A stretch of DNA of 64,000 nt, from the NCBI RefSeq assembly GCF_030463565.1, contig NC_134643.1, positions 45,484,221 through 45,548,220 on the forward strand, read 5' to 3'. Numbering within the stretch: position 1 is the stretch's first letter; each line of letters opens with the position of its first letter. The DNA comes from Pelecanus crispus. Its lineage: Eukaryota > Chordata > Aves > Pelecaniformes > Pelecanidae. The notes under the pieces are model-generated. The model saw nothing but the letters and a program-made list of their open reading frames with translations. It did not search any database and was not told the DNA's origin. Below, piece by piece: positions 10,249 to 22,200 of this stretch. The translations under genes were made by a program, and so were the position numbers.

Positions 10249-13200
10249 CTATGAAAAACGAAACATGATGGTTATTTGCTATTATACCCCAAGTAAAAGC
10301 AGCAAGACTAGACAAGCACTGGGGATCAAAATCTTTATTCAGCTTAAGCATCTTGGCGGTTCTCCCCCTTCGTATCAGCAGTTCAGAAGAATCTCACCTT
10401 TTAGCATGATACAGTTAAGAGTTATAGGTTAGGAGTTTTCATTTGCTTGGATTAGATGCACTAAATCCCGGCGGTGCAGATGACAAGCCTCTAACAAAAG
10501 CATTTACAGTAGCGTGAGGAAAGTAATTAAACGCTTCAAATTTCAGTGCAAAACAAAAAAACCCGTTAATTACCGACAATTTAAGAGGCTTGTCTCTACT
10601 GCACTTGCAGAGTTTCAAAAAAAACCCATGCTGTGGCTAAGCATATCTACTGCTGTGCTATTGGATAATTTCACCCTGATCAGATACAGTGTGATTCAGC
10701 TTGTTAGCTCATAGCATTAATCTTCCAACTACTTCCAAACTCGTGTTGAAGCACACATCCTATAATGTGAGATCATATCCCTGAATAGCTTGGTTCACAC
10801 AAGATCAGATCATTGAAAGAGATCACCGACACGCCAGGCTGCATACTCAGGCATACAAGTTAGGAGATGGCAAGTTAAGGTTGCCACAGGAGATGGGTGA
10901 CACGCAAGCACAGGAGCTGGAAGGCAGAAGCCGAGCGAGGTGAGAGTTGGACAGGATCAGACAGGAAAGAAGGACAAGTCAGTGCACAGAGAGTTTGTAC
11001 TGGGAGAACGTAACTTGTCAGAGAAACCAGAAGTAATCTCAGCAGTTCTCCGTATCTATGTTCACACACTGATAACAAACCACCTGTAATACTCATGGCT
11101 AAATTATGTGTATGGTTTCTAGCAGCAGGTTTACACAGGAGGTACCAGCCTATTCCTGCAGAGTGGTTATCCAGTAACCTCAGGTGCAAGTGCATGCAAG
11201 AGGTCCAAGTCCAGCTGGTGACCTATGTTAACAACTGCTACGTAGTTTTTCATGATGAAATTTCCTTGCCACTAGTTTTGTTTTCATTTTATTCAAGCAA
11301 AATTATACTTTCAACTCCATTATATTCAGAAAGTTATAATGGAACAGAAAGAACCGAGGTGTTTAAAAATGCAGGGTTAATCAACTGTGCATAACACTAG
11401 AGGCTTCATTTACGCGTTTCCTCCAAAGGAGTCCTGTCCACACTCAGTTCACCAAACAGCAGACCCTCTCACTGAGTGAAATATGATGGTGCACTGAAGA
11501 TGACTGAGGATATAGGATCTCTAGTTTATTTACCTGCCAGTATCAGAGTATGTGAAATGAAGACAACAGGAGATGGTAAGAGGGAGAAAAGGTGGTCTCC
11601 ACAGTCAGAGTAAGTAAAAATCATTCTGCTGACCTGGATTCCAGCTCTGCTCCGTGGTGGAGTTAAGGCAAGCCACCTAAGCTGAGCCATTCACAGAGTC
11701 AGAGGGAAGCTTCCATTATAATCAAGTGAGAGCTGTGCTCTGGACAGAAAGTGCTGCAAAATGCTGATTACTTTCAACAACCATGTCAAGGTGTTTGACA
11801 TTGGGCAACACAAGTAATCATTTGGCAATTTTCAAGTATTATCTGTGTTAAGTTTTCTAAGCTGTGAAGAACAACTAGTGTTGTCTGAGATACACGTGCT
11901 AGGGGTCACACCCAGATAACAGGCACGTGTACTGTGCATTTGTGCACATGCCTGTAATATTAGGATAAACCCAGGGTTGTTCTATGACATGTATCGGCAA
12001 ACAATGAAACAGCCATTTGTTCAGGCAAAGCAACTGACATCTTTCCTTCCTCCTCTTCATTCTGTTACGGACTTCATACCAAAGATCCTGGGTGAAACCA
12101 CAACAGCCTTCATCTAGCCGTGCACAAGGAAGCAACAGAGTCTGGTTTTGTTCCTGTTAAATGGGTACCTCGACAAGTATTGTCGTGTGTTCTTTCAAAT
12201 GAAACCTCAAAGTAACTCCAGGAATGTCACAGTCCTCTTTCAACTTACTGACTAGGGAGCTGCAGCCCATAATGCTTAATTACATACAGGCAGACCCACA
12301 GAGTGGTATATTTTCTGGTGAACTACTTTAACAAAAGAGCTGCTGGTTAAATTTAAAGCTTTAACATAATCCAGTACCATTATATGTCTGCAAATCTCTG
12401 TAGATCGATTTTAATCCTGATTAAACTAATAGGTAAAATAGGTATTAAGAAAATATTTGCTCTTTTGTTGTGAGTCTGCTAAACAATAGGTGAGGACTGG
12501 CAGGAGACAAAGGCAGTTACGAGTAATAGGAGATTGATCAGGAATGATAAGCTGAAGTAACCTAAAATACTTATACTTCTCATCTATACTAATCCCCACA
12601 TACTTTAAACCTAGCCATTTGTACAATTTTCTTGGAGCAGCGCATTCCTATGGTACTCAAACTTCTCATGAGGTGACGCCACACACCTTTAATGTGCAGA
12701 GGCAGGAAAAAAAGCTTTGCAGTAAATTCAGTAAAATTACAGTTATATACTGTACTTAACACTTTGAATTCCAATTTGCTTCTCACTAAAATAGCAAAGC
12801 ATCTTCCCATGAGATTCTTGAATAAGATTACAAATGCACTATTTTGCCTATCTGTATTATATGATGTGCCTGTTTTGGCTGGGGTAGAGTTAATTTTCTT
12901 CATAGTAGCTAGTATGGGACCATGTTTTGGATTTGTGCTGGAAACAGTGTTGATAATACAGAGAAGTTTTCATTATTGCTGAGCAGTGCTTACACCGAGT
13001 CAAGGCCTCTTCTGCTTCTCATCCCACCCCACCAGAAAGCAGGCTGGGGGTGCACAAGAAGTTGGGAGGGGACACAGCCGGGACAGCTGACCCCAACTGA
13101 CCAAAGGGATATTCCATACCATATGATGTCAAGCTCAGCATATAAAGCTGGGGGAAGAAGGAGGAAGGGGGGGACATTCAGAGTGATGGTGTTTGTCTTC

Positions 13201-16200
13201 CCAAGTAACCATTAGACATGCTGGAGCCCTGCTTTCCTGGAGATGGCTGAACGCCTGCCTGCCGATGGGAAGCAGTGAATGAATTCTTGGCTTGCTTTGC
13301 TTGTGCACGCGGCTTTTGCTTTACCTTCAAACTGTCTTTATCTCAACCCATGAGTTTTCTCATTTTTACTCTTCCGATTCTCTCCCCCATCCCACCGGAG
13401 GGGAGCGAGTGAGCAGCTGTGTGGTGCTTTGTTGCCGGCTGGGGTTAAACAGCGACATACGACTAGCTAGTAACTTTGCAGTGCTGTCATTGAGCAAATA
13501 ATTATTCAATAATCACCTAACATATGTGGAGCCAACTCAGATCTGTACAGTAATAATAATGTCTGTGTTTTCTGAAGGATTTAACATTTTTTACATACAA
13601 ATCAGCTTTGTAAATTAAGATTACAAAAAGCTCATGAACTGTTAAGGTACCTGTTCAGATTAATCAGGCACACTGCTATGGTTAAGCTACCATCACAATG
13701 TCAAGCCTCCCTGCTGTGTTTCCATTGCTTTTCTTTGGCTAGCCAGGCTCCTCAAGCTCCACAATGATCTGCCACTGAAAACTCACCCTACAAAAAGGAA
13801 TACTGAATAGTTTTCTGTGGGTTAACACCCTGAACTGGCTTACCATAGTTAAAGGAATGCCAGTGCTAGCAAAAAAAAAAGACGGTATGGACGTGTGGCT
13901 GTGGACAGCAGTCATTAGATTAGCTCAGCTGTGTTGAAAACCCACATTGTTAGCTGAAGCTGATGTAAGACGGGCTGCCCTAAAGGGACAGCTCTCCCTC
14001 TGCATGCAACAGTATGCTTCTGCTGCTTTCTGTGTGTTAGTTTAGTGGTTCAACAACGCCGGGGTGAGATGGATCAAGTAATATAACGAATAAAGAGATT
14101 TGCTTTCAGCCAGGTCAGCGAGCTGACTTGACTCACTCAGCAAGGGTTAACACAAGGGAATGTTGAGGAATGCAGGGCCTGGACCAGGAACAACCTTTCT
14201 ATCCACATCCTATTGTTAGACCAACTCCAGGAAGACACGAAGCCAAAGGATAAACCTCTTTATTTCATGCCTCTTAGTGGGGAAAACCTGAGAGAGGACT
14301 CTGTGAGCAGAATGAAAAAATGTACGCTTATTGCCTTGCTTCTAAGTGGGAAGGGGGGTAGGTGAGGGGAAGCAGTTTAGCAAGAGTCACTGCACAGAAG
14401 GAAATGGGTTTTTTTCACCTTAAAAGCTCACTGAAACCTCCACCCTATACAGTTGTTACATAAGAGGAGGAAGAAAGACATACAGATTTGGTGTGGAATT
14501 AAACCACATTTTGTTCTTCAAAGAAGTTTTGAATCTTCAGTGGGTTTCTGAAACAGCCCTGCAATAACACTAAGGACAACAAACTGGTATTTTTTTTCCA
14601 AGATGAAACTCAAAACAACTCATAGCTTTAACAGAAGGGGACTGAACCACATGACCCAGTAAATATGAACCAATGTGACACACTAGGCAGGTTTTTTTGT
14701 GTCTCTGTTTGTACAGTCCTTGCACGATAGGATTCTGGTGCACGACTGGAATGCCTACATATACAGCAATATAAATCAATAACCTTAACTCAGTGCTAAA
14801 ACTGGATATTTTAAGCTGTCTAGATAAAAATAAGGATTGGCCAGAACCACACAGGAAGTTAATATGTGAAAATATTAATCAACTTGAAACTCTGATACAT
14901 TTTTGAAGGAAAGACTTTGATCCCCTCTAAACACTAAAGCACACAAATGCAAGAAATACAGTTGCTAATGCAACTGTTCAGGAATGCACAGTACTGAAAC
15001 CACTTCTCAAACATTCTTTAGCTGAGACTAGATTTGTATCAATTCTGTGCACTTCAATTATACTGAAGTAAGAAAGCTCAATTCTTCATTTCAATTTATT
15101 AGAAAACTAGAGGCAGATCTATCTATTTGAGCATTTACTCAAATATCAAAACAAGGGAGTTGACTTCAAGTGTATCCTAGTGCCAACTCAAATCCTTTCA
15201 ATTGTTGCCAAGGTCAAAAGTCTCCTGGATCATTGCCAATTTATCTTCCAGTGAGGGAGGACAAGCTTCCGTGCTAGTAAGGACAATACCACACCATATC
15301 AACACATCTGCGACACCTGTAGTTGGTACACCAGACACCATGCTTTAGCCACACTTCCATAACCGAGCAGCAGTAAGTCAGTTTCTGACACACAAGTGTT
15401 AATAATAAAATTCTACCCAAGCACAAACTGAATGTCAACACCTGCCTGGCTACACAAAGGAGGAGGCAGAAATTACAAATCCACAGAGCGCAGTTGCCTA
15501 CAGGACCCTGACAGCTTGGCAACCACTCGGGTCAAGGCCCTATTCTCAGTCACCAGTCGCTCATTTATGTGTCTCAAAGATTGAATCTGCTTTATTTGTT
15601 GCAGGTTCTGCAGGAATCAGAGAAACAGGAGTGAAAATGAAAAAAAAAAAAACAAAACAAAACATGTATATTATGTTTAAAAGAACTAGAGACAGGCAGG
15701 ATTGAAAGAAAACTTAGAAGAGACAGTCCTGTTTAAAGTAGGCAAGTTGCTGTGAAAGGAAAGTATCAAACAAGTGGCACATTCTTGAAAAGCAATCTAA
15801 GAACCAGCAGTGATTCATCACAGCTTTCCAAAACAGTTCAGGATACATTAACAATGAGAGCTATTCCTGGAATTCTTTACTTAACATCCTAATTGCACAA
15901 ACTAAATCTCCTATTCAAAAGTCTGTAAATAACGACACATTTATCATATACTTTTACACAGCAGTGCAGCAAATGGTAGGAAGAGTATTTAACCTTTAAT
16001 TCAAAACTTTCACATATTGCTTATTGAAAGTAAGCTTTTGAAAAAAGGCAATATATTTGCATGTTCTTTTTTTCTCAGAAGCCCACCCTTTCCTAACAGG
16101 AATTTACAGGTTGATGATAGAAGCTTACATCCTGTCTTCCACTCTTAGACACAATTATTTTCCTATACCGTAGTTTGCTTTCTACATATTTCACTTCTAA

Positions 16201-19200
16201 AGACCCCTCAAAGGAACCACAGATGTTGTGTCCTCCCTTACAGCAAACTATCTTGGCCTGAATCCAAGGGAGCTAGAGGCATTGTGGTTGCCTTCTGCCT
16301 ACATCTGCCTGTCAGCTTCAATTATTTCAACAAAACTTTGTGCATGTGTTTAATGAAAAGTATTTGGAAGTTAATGCCGTTTCCAAGCACCAGAGGGAGC
16401 TCAAAAATGAGCTTGAAAGGAAACTTTTTATTAATCAATGACAAATATCAAATGTCAAAACAGTAGTACTTCTTTAAAGTTCTGGAGTATAAAAATGTTT
16501 TCTACTTCATCATGTTCCACTAGTTTTGTAGTCATACTTTAATTTTATCACTTTGGTTGACCCTGTCCAATATTATATCCAAGGACATAATACAAAACAA
16601 ACCTGCCAAATTTATCACCCTTCTTGATCATATCAGAGGACTTAACATTGATAAACCAGGAAACGAGAAAAGTCATACCACAACTGGTTAAAAAAAAAGG
16701 CACAAATGTATTAAAAAAGTATTTTCTTTCTGGGATTCAGTTTACACATAGTTGAAAAAGATGGAGATCAGTACATGTGGAAAATGGTACTTATTTGTCA
16801 ACATCTGAAATCTATCCACTGCTTTTTATTAACTAAAAGCTGATTATTATTCACTATACAAATGAAAGTTTTGATATTGGTAACATGCTGTCTAATACAT
16901 ATTTATAGAGCATGAGATAAAGGTTGAAGCAACATTTAATGCTTAAATATCTATGGAATTATATGCTACCATTATTTTTAAGTTAATAAAATACAGAGTA
17001 GCACATCAAAAACATAGACTGCAATTCCATCTTAATTAGATCAAGATATGTTTCACTCCAACCATCTCTGAATGTTTCTTGTTAGCCAACGTTATAGAAG
17101 CATCTCAGCGCTGCCTTCGAAGTCCTACATGTATGACTGCTTATGCCAGCATAACAGCTTTGCTATAAGCTAGATGACATGGGAGATTTTGAAATGCACC
17201 TATAACTTAGTTATTTTCTAATGAAATTATAGAGACCTGTAATACTGCCAGACTACATGACGCCCTGACATAGTCATACACTGTTAGCAATAGTTCAATG
17301 TGTAATAGTTTACTTACTTTCAGTTCCTCTTCCATTTCAGATATCCTTCTTTCTAGAGCTCTTCTTTCCTAAATCAAAAGATGTGTGTTAACACTGAACA
17401 ATATGATTTTTTAAAAATTACTGCTTGAAAATACTGTGGTAACAGTGAAATACTGAAGTTTCAAGGATCATACAACCAAAAGCATAGTGTGGACAGGAAA
17501 CTTGTGACGGCAGTGATATATAGAAATTTTGTCAATATGGAATTTTAATATCTGAGGAGGTATAAAAATGTACATCAAGTCCTACAAAATATACCCGTTT
17601 ATTTACACAAATTTAGACAGGTTTTAAGTATCATTTGTGTGGATTCATTTTTTATGAGCTAGGCTTCTGTAATATACAAGAAATGCAGAAAATTATCAGA
17701 AACAAACGAGAATATTAAAAGAAACAAGCACAAAAGTGTAAGCTTTCATAGACAAGCAAACAGCTGAAACATCTGTCTCAGCTCAGTGGGATCTATCCAT
17801 GCTATAAACTGCAATGTAGTGTAGATACACCAAAATTTACATTAAAGGAGTTCAGCTTAGTACCAAAGAAATCTAGTAGCTACATAAGACCACCTGCTCC
17901 TTGAGCAAATGTTTCCTGAGTATTTTCTGCGTTTCTAGTATAGTTTTCTTTCTTTCTTTTTTTTTTTTTTTCTTTTTACCTGAGAACAGGAGAAATCATC
18001 CTTTGTAGAGAACTTCAGGTTGTTTTGATTACAATGATTACAGTACCCAAGCTAGCTTATTGAAAGTTAGCTTAGGGTTTTCTATACTATGCTACAGTCT
18101 GCAGTGCAGACACACTACCATATTTCTAAATGACGTTATTTTGTTTAAACCTAATTTTCAACACATCTGACAGACGAATAGCTAATGCAATAGACTTCAG
18201 GGTTTACAGCTTGATTGCTTGCTTTCCTGTGTCAGACAATGCAGTGTGTCTCATTTAAAAGCAGCTGCGGTTATCAGTACTCTACATTCAGATTTTTCCA
18301 AAGTGTGAAAGGCAAAAGCAACAGATTATTGCGAAGTGGACATATGCATCTGCATACAACGGTGTTATGCAAACAGCAAGCAGCATTGACTGAGGTGTGT
18401 AAAACTTTGGTTAGATCATACCGCCCAGTAGATACTGACTCTTGCCGGTCACCTTTCAGATATAAATCATTTGAATTTAGTTTAATCATACTGCAGTTAT
18501 ATCCCAACATTTTCCCATTTTAGAAAACAACTTTAAAGGTTTATCAAAGTAATAGATTACTGCAGTTGTTAGTACTTAATGTACTTAACTCCTTCGAGTT
18601 AAGACTTTTCCCATAACAATACTGACTGATAGTAATGGGCATAGTTAAGTACCAGCGAGTTAACTGCAGTAAGCAAGTGACTAACAAAAAACCCACACCA
18701 TCTTACATTACTTAGAATTGTATCAGTTACCTACTAGCTTTGTAGAATAACAGATAATATCAGTGCTCCTATATTAAACAACATTTGACAATTCCTGCGA
18801 TTACCAAGAGGTGAATGATCAAATAAATCTCAGAATTTCAGATGGCTAAAAATCATTAGTCGTTTTGATGCATTTGCTTAACTAGCATGTTGAGCTTGTC
18901 TAAGAACAACTATTAGCAATAAAAGCCAATTAAATAAAATCCTTATTTCATTAACTTTGTATACTTCACATTATATAAAAGAAACATTCAAATGGACTGG
19001 CCTAGGTATAAGATTTATTGTAAAGAAGTATTGTTCTGATTAGATGAAGCTATGCTTCTCTTTTTCCTGAACTGCCTACTCTTTTTACGAACTGGCCTGA
19101 GGAATGCCGACAAAATAACACACTGCAGTTTCACTGGGAAGATTTGCCAGTTTTATTTGCTTAGTCCCCAGACTCAAAGAAAGGTTTTGAAATTTATGCA

Positions 19201-22200
19201 GTCTAAAATTTTATTATATACTTCACAACTCTATAAGGTACACAAAGGAGCATTTGTAATCCTCAAAATGAAAAAAAAATACATGCTAGTCCCTCAGCTT
19301 ACAAAATACAATAGCTCATTTGTATTTATCAAAGTAACTAGGAACTACAGTCTTGGTGCAGTGAGATTGAGGTAGGGGGATATATACAGGGGAAAAACTG
19401 AGTTGTAAGATTATTAAGAAGTAAAACCAGATGTTGACACGCCAGGGGGACAAGATGTCATCCAAAGGGACCTGGGCAAGCTGGAGAGGTGGGCCTGTGC
19501 GAACCTCATGAGGTTCAACAAGACCAAGTGCAAGGTCCTGCACTATTTGTAAATTCAGTACTACCAAAAAAATACACCTTTCCACAACCTAAATTCCTAG
19601 ATGATGAATTCTACATTTGGAGGAAACTGGTTAAAGGTACCTAGAATTCTGAATTCTGATTCAGACTGAAACCTTGCAGTTTGAGTTTTATTATCACATC
19701 ATATGAAATTCTGCATAGGACTTTTAGCATACTTTTCAGAGTGACAGGTTGTTAATGAAACCCTTATTTTTACCTACATATTGCTAGGATCTTGCATCTG
19801 TGATCTGATCTGTACCCCCCATCCTCATGGAAATAGCCTCTTTCTGGTAAACAGTTCTCAAATGAACAATATTGACAATGCATCACCAAATCACATTATG
19901 GAAACCCACTTCTGAAGGCTGAGTTCAAATAAAATTCAAAAATAGTATTTTGTAAATTCTATTACTGTGCAACTCTAGGTTTAATAAATGTTCCCATCTT
20001 CTTTACTGAAAAGGTATGTTTCAGCTTGAAAATGTCATAGTTCAAAGACGCCTTCAGGTTTTTCTCTGCCAGCTTTTTCTCTGCCAGCTTTTTATTTCTT
20101 CCAATTTATTCTCATAACTTTACTTTTCCCCTCCCCTTTTCTCTATGTAATTTATGTAAACATCTTCAGTTTTATATTTTATTTTAGTGAAGCCATATAC
20201 TTAGAAAAGGATACTTAGAAAAGCTCTACCTCCTAAATCTTGTGTAAATCATGTTTCAGCCTTACAACATTATCACTAACTTTATGGTTTTTACCTGCTA
20301 GTTTTAGTACTAATACCTTTAGGAAGACTAACTTTTCTGAAAGACATTTTGCTGCCGGACTAAAGGTCTTTACAAAAAACAGGTGCAAAATTTTCTAATA
20401 TAGCCAATTGTTTTAATGCAATGGCCTATTTTGGGAAAAAGCAAAGCAGTAATTTAAAACTGAAATAATGTCTAGCTATGCAGTACTGAATGTTCTGCAG
20501 CATGGAACCTATATAGTAATGGACGCAGCTAAATCTATGAAATAATTAAATGTCCACTTGTGTGGCCATGATAGCAAGCAAGAAACCAACTAAAGCTGAT
20601 GATGAAACTTTTCTAGTGATGAAATCACTGTCTGCAGCAGGATGCCAAAAAAATCAAGGAGAAATTGATGCTAAAAGGCCACTGCAATTATCTGGAGAGA
20701 TTATTAAGATAAAGATAATAGAACTTCCGGAAGTGCCTGAGAGCATTTCTACATCTCCATGTGCTCCTATTAAAATCTACCAAGTGTTAGTTGATACACC
20801 AGACAGGTTTGTAGAACTAAAAATTGTTTTCTAAACCTCATATACCGGAAAGTAAACATAAAAGGCTAGTGAATGTGAAGTTTACCAGGGATAAATAAAT
20901 GTATAACCTATCACTTACTACTGTCAAAGTCCATTTAGTTTTCTTCCCATTTAAGTGCCTAATGTGTCACTCCAGGATCAGGGGAGGAGAAAGGAGCAGG
21001 GTCATGAAGGAAGCCAGGACCACAACAAAACAAATGTAGTTTTCTTTACATTGCTGTGGAACTAAACTTTTATAGGGATGGCTTTTAAACTAGCATGAAA
21101 CTACAGCCTAAAATGATCATATGTCCAACTTCTGAAATAATTCCTGTAGTCTGTCTCACATACGGATTTATTACATGACTCCTTTGCCATCCAATTTAGG
21201 GTCATCTCTGACCCTGATGCCCCTCTTCCCACACTGCTTACTCATTTTTCCCCCCTGTCCCTGTATCATATTCCCTCTGGAAAAAGTTACAGTACAAGAA
21301 AAGAGACAGATAATGACTAATTTTATATCATTAGCAGGTTTAAGGTCTCACGTCTGTGACATGGAAACAGCTACTTCATTACCAACAATAATTGGTAAAA
21401 CAACACGCATGCCTCTGGAAAGCTCTGAGGAAATTAAAGTCTCTGAGTGTTGGAAATGCATCAGAAGATGAGATGTTCTGAACCTGCTTAACCCTCTGAA
21501 GTGCCAATATTGTTTTGGATGCGATGGAACAAGTGGCAGATCCCTGGAGGGCAGTGGGGTTTAGAACCTTGTTATCACAAACCAACAAGCAACCTGAAGG
21601 CAATTCTTAAGAGTAATTCCATCTCACATTCATTGCCACTTTGAAACCTAAAATCCCCAAATCTTCTAAAAACTGCGAGTTACAAGAAAGGCTTCTGTTC
21701 CCACTAAAATATATCCAAGCCAGGCGTTGCAAAACAAACTAAAACAAAGCCTGAATTGGAGTACTTAAGAGATCTTTGGCAGAAACTCACCCTTTTCTCC
21801 ATTTCCAAGAGTGATCTGTCAGCAAATCTTTCTTGTCTCTGAAACACAAAATTAATAAAGACATTAGTACTTGTTCTTAAACAACATAAAACTGAGGAAA
21901 AACAACTCAATTGGACATTTTAGTATTCTGTCCGAAGTATGTCTTCAAAAGCACTTTAAAGTGTGTTCAGGGAAGTAACACTGAAATAAAGAATAAAGAA
22001 GAATGAACTGGATTTATCACGCACTTCCTCGTGACACCCCTAAGTAATTTAATCACTACATAGCCTTTGGCAAATAGGAGTAATATAGTATTTCTATCTG
22101 AAAGCATTACAAAACAAACATTTTTTTAATGTACTTCATTGATATTTACAGGGTACCTACACAAGTAAATTGTGGCAAATGTGATCTGAGAATAGGAAAC

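Noticed and set aside
20550..20834. 94-codon plus-strand open frame ([14 protein letters not shown]...)
   Set aside because: It reads somewhat protein-like, but the length is within chance for this AT content, it is antisense in an intron, and no homology is recognised.
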